This document shows, piece by piece, positions 12,447 through 23,238 of a stretch of 64,000 nucleotides of DNA. This DNA comes from Ixodes scapularis (taxonomy: Eukaryota > Arthropoda > Arachnida > Ixodida > Ixodidae). Location of the stretch: positions 4,520,406 to 4,584,405 of the forward strand of contig NW_024609836.1 in NCBI RefSeq assembly GCF_016920785.2, read 5' to 3'. The notes below the pieces were generated by a model. That model worked only from the letters and a program-made list of their open reading frames with translations, was not told the origin of the DNA and searched no databases. A program made the translations under genes and the position numbers. Positions within the stretch are counted from its first letter, which is position 1; each line of letters begins with the position of its first letter.

Positions 12447-13435
12447 CTCCAGCCCCTTTCCTTCCCCCTCCCAGATATTTCGGACTGTTAAAGAAAACAA
12501 TACAGGGAAAGAGGGCATGGTCTAGCTTATTTTAATCTGAAATTATTTATGCATATGTATAGCTACTGTCGCTCTTCACTGCATAAAAGATCGCGTATAG
12601 ATGGTCATTGTTAGAAACTCGTTGTCAGAAGGCACTACTCGTCACATGCTTAGTGGTTCGGAGGTTCAAAGCTATGTCTTTTCGACCTAAATAACTGTGC
12701 CATTGGTAAAAAATAATCAATAAATAAACATAACAATAAATGCAAAAATAAAAAGCTGGAGAGAAAAAAGAACTATCAAGAACCAGCCGGAAGTGTTGTA
12801 TTCTTGCATATTCAGAGGCCCAGAACTATGAAACAAGTTTCTCCCACCAAAATGTGTACAGGCCAAAAGAAACACGTCCCAAAAACGTAAATTGAGAAAA
12901 AAAGGTGCTTTTTTTTTTGACGTGCTGAACTTGAACAATTTTAGAAATCTTCCCCCGTGAGTTAATTTGTTCCTCAACGGGGGAAAAAAAAAGAAATGCA
13001 TTATCTTGTAATCTGCAGATGGTAATGATATGTACTGTCTCTGGTGTTAATTTAACTGCGATACCTCAAAGAATGTGGGCGAAAAAAATTACCAAGTTTA
13101 GGGCATAATTGCCCGTAGTATATGTTTTGATATTTCTTCGAAACTCGTCTTGAACAACAATAATCATATCTTAAGACGACACTTACCTAAGCTATACATA
13201 GATCATTCTTAAAAAGTTTAACATCTCTACCATAAATAGCTTCGGCTATAGCGCGCTTCAAATATGGCACGAACGACAATTGTCAAACACCCGTCGTCTT
13301 TCCGCGCTCCTTCGGGAATATCGGGAAGCATGCCAGATGATTGAAATAAACGGCATTGTCTTTCGCAAGGAATGCGGCAACGCATGTAAAATTGCGAGAA
13401 AAAAAAATTACGAATGTACCTCACTGCTTGAATCC
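12447..13435. other. No recognisable gene (inside the large element)
   Basis: AT-rich sequence with homopolymer runs; no coding signal. It lies between the two TTCGAA arrays and is probably insertion-derived. Confidence 0.4.
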
Positions 13436-13439
13436 AAAT

Positions 13440-13870
13440 GAAACCGCCCGCCGGTCTTTCGAAGTTCGACGAACTTCGAACGTTTACCCTAAAAGCTCGA
13501 AGTTCGTCAAACCTTTGACGTTTCAGGAATCGAAAGTTCGACAATTTTTGAATTCTGTAGATTAATAAGTTCGAAAGTTCGTAAATTTTCGAATTTCTTA
13601 GCGTAGGAAGCTTGAAAGTTCGAAAAGCTTCGAACTTTTTAGTGCAAGAAGGTCGAAAGTTCGAAAATCATCGATTTTTTTTAGTCTATCAAGGTCGAAA
13701 GTTCGACAAGCATCGGATTTTGCCGGGTAATAAGTTCGAAATTTCGGAAAGCGTTGAACTTCTTAGTTTAATAAGTTCGAAAGTTCGACTTCCGTCGAAT
13801 TTCTTGATATGGAAAGTTCGAAAATTCGAAATCGTTTGAACCACTTGAATTGATCATCAAAACTTCGGTC
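13440..13870. repeat. TTCGAA-rich array, right subterminal
   Basis: Roughly 35-60 bp units of the form AAGTTCGAAAGTTCGA...TTCGAA. The array runs directly into the right terminus (TTCGCGGCATACCTA) of the 4913-13893 candidate. Confidence 0.65.
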
Positions 13871-13893
13871 GAAAAAAGTTCGCGGCATACCTA

Positions 13894-13901
13894 CACGGGA
13901 T
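13894..13901 (+). repeat. 8-bp target site duplication, right
   Basis: CACGGGAT, pairing with CACGTGAT at 4905-4912. Confidence 0.55.
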
Positions 13902-15904
13902 TAAATATAAAGATGGACGACTTTAATTCACAGTATGATTGAATTTGTTTATGTGCTCAAACTCACTTTACCTGTTGATATTTCACGCACATTTTACGCC
14001 ATATCGAAATAAAAGGGCACGGCGAGATTGGTGCGTTTTCCACCCATCGGAGATAACACGCCAGCTCGTTGTCCTTTTTGAGCATTGCACGGTGATCCGG
14101 TACGCGAACAGTTAGAAAGCAGTCCGCCAGTGCCGTAGCCAGGGAATGTTTTCAGGGAATGGTTTCCTTTGCCCAGACCATTCAAAAGTAGAAACAAAAA
14201 ATCAAGAAAGAGGGAAAGAAATTCCGCAAACGAAATTCCGCAAACACAATTTTAGTTCCTATTTTTCTGTTTCTCAGAAGACAAGAATTCAACCTTTTTT
14301 ATTTCGTCCCTCCGATCTTTAAAGAGGGGAACTTTACTGTGGAACAACGAAAACACGCAATCATAAAATATAATAATGCGCTTTTAACAAAAAAGTCTAG
14401 ACAGGCTCACAAAATATTCCGGTGCGTTCCCTTCTCTGCGGAACACTGGGGTATCCAATGACTGGAAACTACGTAAGAGTGCCAAAGAATAGCGAAGTTT
14501 AGAATACGATTACACATAAAAACTCCAATGCGCACTGACCGGGGCAACGAGCAAGTGAAACGTCACGCTCATTGTTCCTGCGCATTTTTCAGAAATGATC
14601 GTGTTGTGGTCATGTTTCGGGGTTTTTTCCGTTCTTCGTTGTCGTTTTACGAGAAAGTGGCAGAGAAAAGTACCAGTTTCTATCGTTTTGTGGGGTCTAA
14701 ACATTTAGTGGAAGCCACGGTCGGTCGATCGAAAGAAGCGAGAGAACCCTTTCGGAGCTGTTTTGGATGTTCCCGTGTTGGATGTTCAAAGCTCCGCCTT
14801 CAGCGCGAGCTTTCTGCCCTTGCTGGCACAAGTCTGAACGCGCAGGCGCGCGCAAACAAAGCACAGCGGAAGCCAGCGAGCTCGCGCTGAAGGCGGAGCT
14901 TCTGGTCTGAGCTAAGAACGGAGTAGCAAGCGCTCCGGGGACGTTGAAGCTCTCAGGTATGGCTCCCGTCTTCGGAGTCTCGAGACCGAACGTTCCGCCT
15001 CAGCGGCGCTAACGGGCATGGTGGCCAGGATTTGCAGCAGGCGGTTGACATTCGAATACAAGACCTGGGGACCAAGGCAAGTTGTCTCTACCGGTGACAC
15101 GCGCTAAGCGGTGCGGTCCCTTCACATCTTTGTCCAAACCAGAACTTCCTCAGACAGTTTGTTTAATGAAACGAATGCTCCGCACAGGCTGGTGATTGGC
15201 CCAACCCGAGGATTGCGACATTGAAACCGACGTCGTTGGCCATGACATTGCTCTCGCCTAGGGCGGACGATGCTGCCTGACGTGAATGTGCCGACTCTGT
15301 TGGAGACGTTGATGGCACGCTTGAAGTTGTAGGTCAATAATCATTCTTTAAAAAAGCGTCAAGGCGACAGCTTTGGCTATTGAATTAATTTTTGAGAGTC
15401 TATATACGTAAAGGAACTTTCACGACTCGCGTGTTGAACGCAAGATTATAAACATTACCCACTGCAGTGATTAAAGAAGTAACCTCGCTACGCTTTGAAA
15501 CCAAAATAATTATCAGCATTCCAAAGTGCTTCTACGGTGCATATGCTGCCGCTTTTCTCTCCCGCTTTTTTTTTCTTCTTTTTTACATTTTGGTATGCCC
15601 CTAAAACAAATAAAAGAGGGGACGAAAAAAAAAAAAAAGGAAAGCTAAGCTGTTTGTCATTTTGTCGTCCTGCTTGTAGGGTTGTAGGGTTTGCAAAGTC
15701 AAAGTATTGCTATTTTGAAATTGTGTTTCGCTGCCCTGATAGTGGCGTGGAGTCCTTGAGGCTCAGAGAGTAGGGGAACTTTATTCAAGCCGCCTGCATT
15801 CTCCGAGGCGAGGCCAGCGTCCTTCGAGGTCAGGATTTCGCGGCTTATGTGACGTCAGAAGCGGAGTCATCCGCACCTAGCGAGCCCGAAGAAAGGCTAT
15901 AATT
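13902..15904. other. No recognisable gene
   Basis: No family signature in the short open frames. CAGTGCCGTAGCCAGG at about 14124-14139 is another copy of the poly-G repeat head without its G-run. Confidence 0.4.
14789..14901. repeat. Fold-back with perfect 23-bp arms
   Basis: AAGCTCCGCCTTCAGCGCG... (14789-14811) is perfectly complementary to 14879-14901, with a 67-bp loop. A small MITE-like hairpin. Confidence 0.75.
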
Positions 15905-16087
15905 AGAATGCAATTAAATGCAAAGGTGCAAGCGAGCTGGACAAGAATGATGAAAATAATCCCTGGAGAAGGGGAACAAGAGGGACAAAGGACAAACACA
16001 AATCTCCAAACACAGCTAGGTGACTGGTGCGCGACCGAAAAAATCCGCCTGGTCCGGGTATCGAACCCGGGACCTCTCCACCTGTAA
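15905..16087 (-). repeat. tRNA-derived SINE (second family), minus copy
   Basis: The minus strand carries GTCCCGGGTTCGATACCCGG, a perfect T-arm stem-loop containing a B box. It is followed by a body (GTTTGTCCTTTGTCCCTCTT... and CTCCAGGGATTATTTTCATC), then TTCTTGTCCAGCTCGCTTGC and a tail based on ATTTAATTGCATT. The 5' tRNA half is missing. A related plus-strand copy lies at 57709-57800. Confidence 0.65.
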
Positions 16088-16220
16088 TGGAGAGGTCCCG
16101 GGTTCGATACCCGGACCAGGCGGATTTTTTCGGTCGCGCACCAGTCACCTAGCTGTGTTTGGAGATTTGTGTTTGTCCTTTGTCCCTCTTGTTCCCCTTC
16201 TCCAGGGATTATTTTCATCA
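15948..16220. repeat. Perfect 133-bp palindrome, 7-bp spacer
   Basis: 15948-16080 and 16088-16220 are perfectly complementary by inspection, separated by CCTGTAA. The right arm is a second, truncated SINE copy in the opposite orientation, so the structure is two SINEs head to head. Confidence 0.85.
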
Positions 16221-16699
16221 CCGAAGAAAGGCTTAGGTTGCTAATAACACTGTCGAGTTTGGCGAGAGCTCTTCGGAAAGCCGGAGCCGGACTTCTATTT
16301 CTCACGCTCACGCAGTCCACGGACAGGGTTGTCATCTTCGTTTTGCTTCGGAATGTTCGGGCCCCTCGCCGTTGTGGGTTGTCGAACAGAAAGAGAAGCA
16401 CATAGGACTTTTAATGCCTTCACAAAACAAGAAAAAAAAAAAAAAGAAAAAGAAAAGGCTGACAATGAAAAAGGGAAAGGGGGAAAGAGGAAAACCATAC
16501 AATTTCGAAGGTGTTTCGACCCTTGAACACGACCTGGCTACGCCACTGTCCGGTTTATCAGCGCGGCCAGCCAGCGCACCACGACGAGCTGCCACCTTGA
16601 GCATGCGTGTCTTCGCGGCAATTGCGTCGTATTTACACGTACCGTATGTCGGATTCCCAGTCGGTACCTTTTCGTTCCCGTGGTACGGACCCGCTTCAA
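16221..16699. other. No gene; poly-G repeat head without G-run
   Basis: On the minus strand CAGTGGCGTAGCCAGG lies at about 16538-16553. Open frames here overlap on both strands and have no family signature. Confidence 0.4.
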
Positions 16700-17980
16700 A
16701 ACAACGATTCGGGGTAGCGGTTAGCAGATCGAAAACAAACAAATGTTGGGGGATAACGAATGCAGACCAGCATTTATTTTCTCCAAAATCTCACACAAAT
16801 GTGACAAAACACAAATCACACTATCGGGTTTGTCGAAACTAGCTGCTTGGCGGATTTTCCGGAGTGGTGTCAAGCGACTCTGGTGTTTCCGCCGGAATGC
16901 TTCGATGAAATCGATATTCCACAGCGACCTCTTTCTGACAGATGGCCAGTCTGTCCGGCGAGTCAAGAAACTGACACCGAAGAAAGCGGACGAAGCCTAA
17001 TTACACAACGTACGCGTTTGAAATTGTAGCGCATTTCACAGAACCTTTACAAAAAATGCAAAAATTCAGTTCCACTTTCATCGCGGACCGTTACTATCGT
17101 TTACCTAGCCGAGACACTCCAGATGAAAATTTCTGGCCGGCTTGGTTAAAATGTTTCATTGGGCCCACCGTTCCCGTACATTCGATGGCGCTTGTTTCGA
17201 CCGGGAACGGCTGCCATTACGTACGACTAGCACATGATAAAATATAGCACACACACATGAGGTCATCCTTAATTCTAATTAACTCTACCTTTGGCGCGTC
17301 ATGGAGATTCCCGCTTGTGCCGGCACCCCACCACCACCACCATCGGCTGTTAGGCCTATGGGCCCGAGCTCGCTAGACAGATATGCCTAACGGCGGTAGC
17401 ACATCCTCGGAGCAGTCCACGTCCACAATCGCCCAGTAAGCGCACGAACGTTAAATATGCACACCAGCAGGGGAAAACGTGGACAGCAGACGACACGCGG
17501 CAAGAACGGCAGGTTCAGTTCGCAGAAATGAGCGCCTCAAGCACCACACTGGCCCCAGCTGTCCCGAATTCCGTTCCCGTACATTCGATGGCGCTTGTTT
17601 CGACCGGGAACGGCTGCCTTAACGTACGACTAGCACATGATAAAATATAGCACACACATGAGGTCATCGTTAATTCTAATTAACTCTACCTTTGACGCGT
17701 CATGGAGCTTCCCGCTTTCGCCGGCACACCACCACCACTACCGGCTGTTAGGCCTATGGGCCCGGGCCCGTTGGACAGATAGGCCTAACGGCGGTAGCAC
17801 ATCCTCGGAGCAGTCCACGTCCACGCGCACAATCGCCCAGTCGAGCGCACGAACGTTAGAAATGCACACCAGCACGGAAAAACGTGTACAGCAGACGACA
17901 CGCGGCAAGAACGGCAGATTCAGATCGCAGAAGTGAGCGCCTCAAGCACCACACTGGCTTCAGCTGCCCCGAATTCCCGA
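16700..17980 (-). repeat. Dispersed repeat R1, copy 1
   Basis: Read on the minus strand, this segment is collinear with 36310-37875 on the plus strand (outside the inserted MITE). Shared landmarks are the TCCGAGGATG block, the TTAATTAGAATTAAGGATGA block, the encoded peptide similarity LWNIDFIEAFRRKH / TDFIEACRRNHRSR, and AAATAAATGCTGG. The conserved frame (16721-16966) hints at ancient coding content, but no family is recognisable. Copy 1 contains a tandem duplication (next entry). Confidence 0.65.
17170..17975 (+). repeat. 403-bp tandem duplication
   Basis: The unit starting GTTCCCGTACATTCGATGG at 17170 restarts at 17573. The two units are close to identical, with small indels in the CCACCACCAC tract and the GTCCACG stretch. 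Copy 2 of R1 at 37 kb has only one unit. Confidence 0.85.
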
Positions 17981-19290
17981 ATGGGGCGCGCCGCTCGCGC
18001 GTGGGCTTCTGGGTAGTCACCGCCGTCGGGCAGCGCTCTCCGGGCTTGTTGACGACGCGAATAGAGCATTCTTGGCGGCGGCGTGCTATGTTCGCGCTCG
18101 TCGCTACGAGTGCACAAAAATCGAGAAAGCTGCCACGCGCCACCGAAGCTGCCACGCGCCACCGACCAGTGCACACCCGAACTCGTGTGGACCAAGAAAA
18201 CGCAACCTACGTATCCATCCGTGGATCGCGCCGTGTTTATTTACTTTTTTTTCTGCTGTGGCTTGGAATCGGGAAGAAATCTGGCCCCGCCAGGTACCGA
18301 CGCAGGTATTTCCAGAGAGGGGAGGTTAGCGTATCAGATGTCTTTTGAAACCCCCCTCCCCCACCCCCCACCCTTTCCCTTTGTTTTCCCGCCCTAAATC
18401 TTTACACATGCACAAATCAAGAGGAAGTCAGAACATCTGGACAGACCGCCCCCCCCCCCCCCCCCCCCCCCTCTTAATCCGCCACTGGGCCCCGCCAACG
18501 GCTCGCTTATCCTTTTGAGATCGCGTGAAAGCTTTCTTGAGAGGCCGTTGGCTGTGTTTTTCGTGAAAACCCAGGGAGATGCAGACGCACATTTTTCGGT
18601 CCTGTTCAGACGGCGCATTCATTTCACGAAACTCGTTTCGCGAGTCAAGATGCGCCAGAAAAATGCATCGTGTGAAAGGGCCTTTAAACAACACACAATG
18701 GTTGCACTATACTTGAGTCTGCCCGAAAAGAGCTGGATTGTCTTCTGCTTCCCCATAGTACCCATAGTACCCTCGACTTTTGAGTATTCGCCAGATTGAG
18801 CGAAAAGTTCGTATTTTGTGATTGGTTTTTCACTGGTGTAATATTTGTTGTTCGAGAGCGTCGGGATTTTGGACAAAAACCAGCCCCAAAACGCCTTGGA
18901 CCCATTATAACGACCTCTTCCACGACGGGAAACCCGTTGGTGCCAGAGCCGGGACAAAGCGGGACGGGGGAAACGCCGGCTGCGTCAATGGCGGCCGATC
19001 TCCGGCAGTCGGGTGGACGGATGGGAGTATTTTCAACTCCCATTTCGTCTTGCGGAGGGTTGTCATATAAGAACTCCAGTTTAAAATGGGAGTAAAATCA
19101 GGTGTTGTCGCTTTTATACCTCGTCTCTTAGCGACCAGAGTAAAGTGGTGGTTTCTAGTTTTTATACTCCCATGTGCGGGAGTGAAAGCTTTAGGCTTGG
19201 GAGTTTAATCGGTATCTTATTCTTTAAAACCCCCATCCGGGCTACTTTTCGTTTACAGTGTAGCATGCGGTTAGCATTGTTAATAACATG
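17981..19290. other. No recognisable gene
   Basis: GC-rich to 18250, then mixed. The run of 23 C (18449-18471) with CCGCCACTGGG beyond it is, on the minus strand, CAGTGGCGGATTAAGAG plus poly-G, another poly-G repeat head. At 19030-19270 short AACTCCCAT-type words recur in both orientations, ending in a TIR-like TTTACAGTGTAGC near 19253-19265; probably a degraded MITE. Confidence 0.4.
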
Positions 19291-19291
19291 T

Positions 19292-19624
19292 TCAATTTAG
19301 AGTATTCCATGAAAGATCAGATGTTATGTGGATGCCAAAGTATTTATAACAGTGCACGGGCTCCAGTGGAGCGCTATTAAGGTTGTAATTCGGACAAACG
19401 GCATTACGACGGGACACACGCATTGAGTTGCACTTGGTGATGTTTAGTTCCATTAGCCGTGTGCAGCACCAGTTAGATATTGAGACTAGATCCGACTGCA
19501 ATAAGGTTGTGTCACTGTCGGTAGAAATTTCCCGGTAAATAACGATTACATCAGTACGTTGCATAAAAAGTACATGCCCGCGTTGCCTGTAATGTCGTTG
19601 CTTGCAGCGGGTTGCTTTCAACAC
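19292..19624 (-). pseudogene. LINE reverse transcriptase fragment
   Basis: The frame contains DVIVIYREIS (remnant of the region after the RT catalytic YADD box), LQSDLVSISNWCCTR, LNITKCNSMRVSR and a KYFGIHITSDLSW ending. This is the conserved order of the C-terminal fingers/palm and thumb boundary in Jockey/CR1/L2-type non-LTR retrotransposons. Upstream and downstream domains are missing, and the catalytic YADD has become QRTD. It differs clearly from the LINE at 39155-44810. A dead fragment. Confidence 0.75.
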
Positions 19625-19684
19625 GAGGTGCGATATTGCGACCTCCTACGAACTTTCTTCGTCTTGTATACACCACTCTAATAT

Positions 19685-19963
19685 TTACCAGTCCGCAGCC
19701 CAGCGTGCGATCTCTTCAGCCATAGCCTCTTCCATACTCACAAAGCCTGGCAGTTCGACGACGGAGCCGTAGAGTGCCCGGTCACATATTTTGAGTGCGG
19801 GGATCTGGTAGCACAAAGCATCAAAGAGCCCTTTCTCGGGGAACCTGGATGTCAGCACACAGCTTTTGCAGTGGCGAGCACCCGAAACATATTTGTTCGC
19901 TCGGGAGAAGTGTGCTTCGGCGTGTCGCCGCAGCGGACGCCAGTCACGTGGTTCTCCTCTCAT
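19685..19963 (-). CDS. Unassigned ORF, possible exon
   Basis: Ninety-two codons with a protein-like composition: a Cys-x2-Cys (HCKSC), FDALCYQIPALKICDRALYG, then ELPGFVSMEEAMAEEIARW before the stop. A possible splice acceptor (ACATCCAG) occurs inside, so the true exon may begin at the following residues (FPEKGLFDAL). The FVSMEE-type ending faintly recalls the end of a Kunitz domain, but the final cysteines are absent. I do not recognise a family, and it could be a chance frame. Confidence 0.25.
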   Translation of the reverse strand: MRGEPRDWRPLRRHAEAHFSRANKYVSGARHCKSCVLTSRFPEKGLFDALCYQIPALKICDRALYGSVVELPGFVSMEEAMAEEIARWAADW

Positions 19964-20459
19964 CCGTTGTCTGCCGCGCTACCTTTTCCAGTTCGGCGGC
20001 CGCTTCTCGTGGTGATCTGCAGGCTTTGTCAGTAAATAGGAGGCTATGCTTCAGCCCAGCACGCTCATGCGAATCACGCGCCATACGCCGAACACTGAAA
20101 TTGGAACCGGCCAGGAGCCCTTTTCCTGGAAAGGTCTATATTCACCACGAAAGTTAAAACGGCTGGGAGGAGCTCCACTTGACAATATATTGGCGTCTCG
20201 AACACTTGGAGTGTGCGCGCGCAGCCAGGGCACGGCAGTAGGTAGAGAGCGCTAGCTGAAGGGCCGGAGTTTGAAAGAGATATCACTCTGTCAGTGACTG
20301 TGCGCCGACAAACTGAGGGAGAGGAATAGACAAGAGCGAGCAGGGACGCCAAAACTCCGAGGTCTTGTGCCAACGGTTTCGACGAGTGCAGTCGAGACAA
20401 CGTTACTAAGAAAATCATTTCGAAAACTCACCCTTGAATCCCGCATTGCTCGCGTCCGC
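19964..20459. other. No recognisable feature
   Basis: Overlapping open frames on both strands without family signature. Confidence 0.4.
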
Positions 20460-20461
20460 CA

Positions 20462-20695
20462 AGATCAAACTAGATTCGATAACAGCGCCATCCTTTAGCG
20501 ACGAGTCAAAGTACGAAAATTGAGTTAGATGGCTACTGCGAGATGGCACCACCAAACCTTTCGCGCCCGCCGAGATCAAACTAGATTTGATAACAGCGCC
20601 ATCCTTTAGCGACGAGTCAATGAACGAAAATTAAGTTAGATGGCTACTGCGAAACGACACTGCGAGATGGCACCACCGAACCTTTCGCGACTCGA
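20462..20695 (+). repeat. Tandem duplication, 111-bp period
   Basis: GATCAAACTAGATTCGATAA at 20463 recurs at 20574, followed both times by CAGCGCCATCCTTTAGCGAC and TTAGATGGCTACTGCGA. Two units. Confidence 0.85.
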
Positions 20696-20699
20696 CCCG

Positions 20700-22194
20700 A
20701 GCCAAGGAGGTTAGAAGTACTAGGAGAGGGCACGTTGCAATATTGGTGAAGCCTAGTCATAAAAAGTTTAAACGATGTTGTGGCCGACGATACCGCAGAT
20801 CTCTCTGGCTATTGGTGCGCGTGACATGTCACGTGTGAAGTGGATAGTTGATTGTAGGACCCCTTGCAGGCTTGCTCGCGCTCCGTCCGGTAGGTTTTAT
20901 CAGATCGAAGGCTAGACTGTGGTGTATTCTAGTACCCAATAGCTACACGAAGGCTAGCTACGGTCACGTGATGTGGTCACGTTGGCGTGGTAAGTGAGGA
21001 AAGTAAGGAGGAAAATGAGAAAGGCGAAGCGTCAAGGGAGCATGGCCTGTGGATGCTGCACGGCTGACGTCATGCCCTCTCCTACGCTTCTATCCTCCTT
21101 GACCCGAACCAGTATGGACAGCCGTCCGGTTCTCGGAGTGGCCGCTGCGGGGGAAACGGTGGCGTTGCGATCGCCATCAGTTCGGTTCTCGGGTACGGAT
21201 GGGAGCCACCTTTTCAAAGCAGGCTCTATGGTAGTTTGCCAACTGAGTTGTTCTAGCAACGTTGAGATTTGACAAAGGCCGCCATGGCCTTCCCTGCATT
21301 TGTCGAACGCGTTCAAATACGAAAGTCACACGCCGGACGCCGGCGTTCCGCCTTCTTACGCGTTCGACAATTGCAGTTGAGCCACTCCTTAATCGTTCGA
21401 ACCGGAGCTTGGCATTCTGACGCCCCCGCGCGCTTTCTTCTTTTCCCCTCCCTCATTTTCTCGATGCATAGGGATGCCTTTCTTCAAGCTCGAGCGTCAC
21501 TCAAAAAACCTCGCACATTCAGCGCCTTTGCGGCATAAGTCCGCTGAATAATGTTTAAGGTCTTTAGTCGTGATTTACAGAGTTCGACGAGGAATAGACC
21601 GATCTCACGTTAGTTTCGTTCGGGCTGGTTCACGCAGCCCCGTATTCTTACTTTACGTTACGAAAGCGTACGTGCAACTTCGCTCATGTTACGCCTGGCT
21701 ACCAGTTCGCAATATTTGAGTCACGAACGTTTCGGCGACTTATGCGTCACGTAAGAAAACGTGAAAAACCGGTGTTATGAGAACGAACATTGAAGTGAGC
21801 CACCATTTACGCCACGACTGCGTATCTTGCGAACTGTAGTCTCTGAACTGCAGTCATGTCGGCGTCGCGCATGCGCTGAGAGCTTCGTGAGATCGGTCAA
21901 TTCATAATCCTTCTCGCTCTGGTGGTAGTCCATACTGAAATTGTCATTGTGCACGTGGGCACGAAACTGTCATAAGCGCAGGTCCACTGTGAAAGTTTCC
22001 GACTTCGACTGCTGCACGCCAGGTAGTGTGTAGCTCTTTTTTCTTCGCAAAATTAGTCTCGGAACGTTTTGGTTGCACCTCGTGTAGACGTAATTAGACT
22101 CACTGAATAGGTTCGCATGGTACAGACGCTGCGCCAATTTCGGATATTCGTATAGTATGAGGTGTTTGTGAGAAATTCGAACCCGGCTTTTCGC
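20700..22194. other. No recognisable gene
   Basis: Open frames at 20994-21538 overlap on both strands; no family signature. Confidence 0.4.
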
Positions 22195-22575
22195 AGCGCA
22201 AAAATAAACTAGACATCGCGGAGAGCTCAAACTCCGTCAGAACGTAACCCCAAACCTTCGAGCAAGATGCCAAAGTTTCAGTACCAACCGTTGTGTTAAT
22301 CGAAGAATATCAAAATTTTTTTTTTTTTTTTAATTTTATATGGGAAAATAGGGCCCATTTTCGGCCATCTTCGGTTTCTGGCGCCATAGAGCTCCATGAA
22401 TTCGAGAACTCCGTCGGCCGCAATTTTTTCCCTCTATATTTACAGGAAATCACTTATCATTTTTGAACAAGACAACGGTTGGTGCAGAAATTTCGCCAAC
22501 TTGCTCGAAAACTGGGGTTACGTTCTGACGGAGTTTGAGCTCTCTGCAATGTCTAGTTTATTTTGGCAATGCGAA
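22195..22575. mobile_element. Fold-back MITE
   Basis: Arms 22195-22340 and about 22430-22575 are inverted copies (AATAAACTAGACATCGC, CTCAAACTCCGTCAGAACGT and so on), with a GGCGCCATAGAGC centre. The element at 59119-59547 has the same layout and shares the AATAAACTA-GCAT end and a similar centre, so both belong to one family. Confidence 0.7.
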
Positions 22576-23137
22576 TAACCGCTTGGTAGAAGAGCGTGTT
22601 GGTTAAAGTCATGGATGAGGAAAGAATAAACAATTATTCCCTTCCCTCCTGCTGACGAAAACTGAGGTTGAATTTTTAAAATCTGAGATAACCCTACCAC
22701 CTTGACTTGCACTTCGCGTGTTTTATCTTTCCTTCTCTCCCCTTCTCTCCCCTACTCCTACTGGGTATAGTCGGCTGCTCGCTGTTGAAAGTTTACTCGT
22801 CTGTTGCTAGTTGAAAGATGTGGTTGTGTTGTCCCTGTTTTAATTGTTTATTCTTTCTTCATCCATGGCGAATAACCGGACTCGGATTTCTCACAAGCAC
22901 CCGGCAGCCTGTATAATAACTGCACGCATAGCGCACCGTTGGCGTTCGACGCGTCTTCCAGGTGTGGCGCTGCCGTAGCCACTTTTATATTATTTACGAG
23001 AGCATGGGCTTTGAAGTCTAGCTGCACTTGTGTCGTCATTACTCCATAATTTGCGCTAGCAGTCGAACTAAAGTCGTCAAATATCCCGTTTTGGGAATAG
23101 TCAGCACTCGTAAGGCTCGTTCGATTTGCCTACACCA
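22576..23137. other. No recognisable feature
   Basis: No supported gene or repeat. Confidence 0.4.
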
Positions 23138-23238
23138 CGGTGCCTGGAACGCCTCTCCCTCTGTTGTGTGTTGCGTCCCATTCCGCCTATACATCAAAAG
23201 AGGTCCCCAAGGGGCCACAAATGACGTCATAAACGCCG
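23138..23238 (+). repeat. Single arm of the GGTGCCTGGAACGC fold-back family
   Basis: Matches both arms of the complete element at 34094-34543 (GGTGCCTGGAACGCCTCTCC, TATACATCAAAAG, GGTCCCCAAG, ACAAATGACGTCA). The partner arm was not found nearby. Confidence 0.65.

Larger units (their letters stand above)
4913..13893. mobile_element. Large DNA transposon candidate with 8-bp TSD
   Basis: The left end reads TAGGGATGCCGCGAAC. The right end, complemented, reads TAGGTATGCCGCGAAC, so the TIR differs at one of 16 bases. The flanks are CACGTGAT and CACGGGAT. An 8-bp duplication with a TAGGG-type terminus is typical of the hAT superfamily, though other superfamilies also use 8 bp. Inside, in order: a short TTCGA-rich subterminal stretch; an inverted arm (4984-5892); a broken transposase gene (6308-8484, minus); the second arm (9555-10445); a TTCGAA-rich array (10450-10870); about 2.5 kb of apparently foreign repeats; and a second TTCGAA array running to the right end. 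Calling it one element rests on the termini and the duplication. The right-hand interior is probably nested insertion. Confidence 0.55.

Noticed and set aside
15903..16244. Two near-identical ORFs on opposite strands
   Set aside because: They are the SINE palindrome read from each side, not genes.
17170..17975. CRISPR-like or satellite array
   Set aside because: Only two long units of 403 bp with no spacers; a simple tandem duplication.
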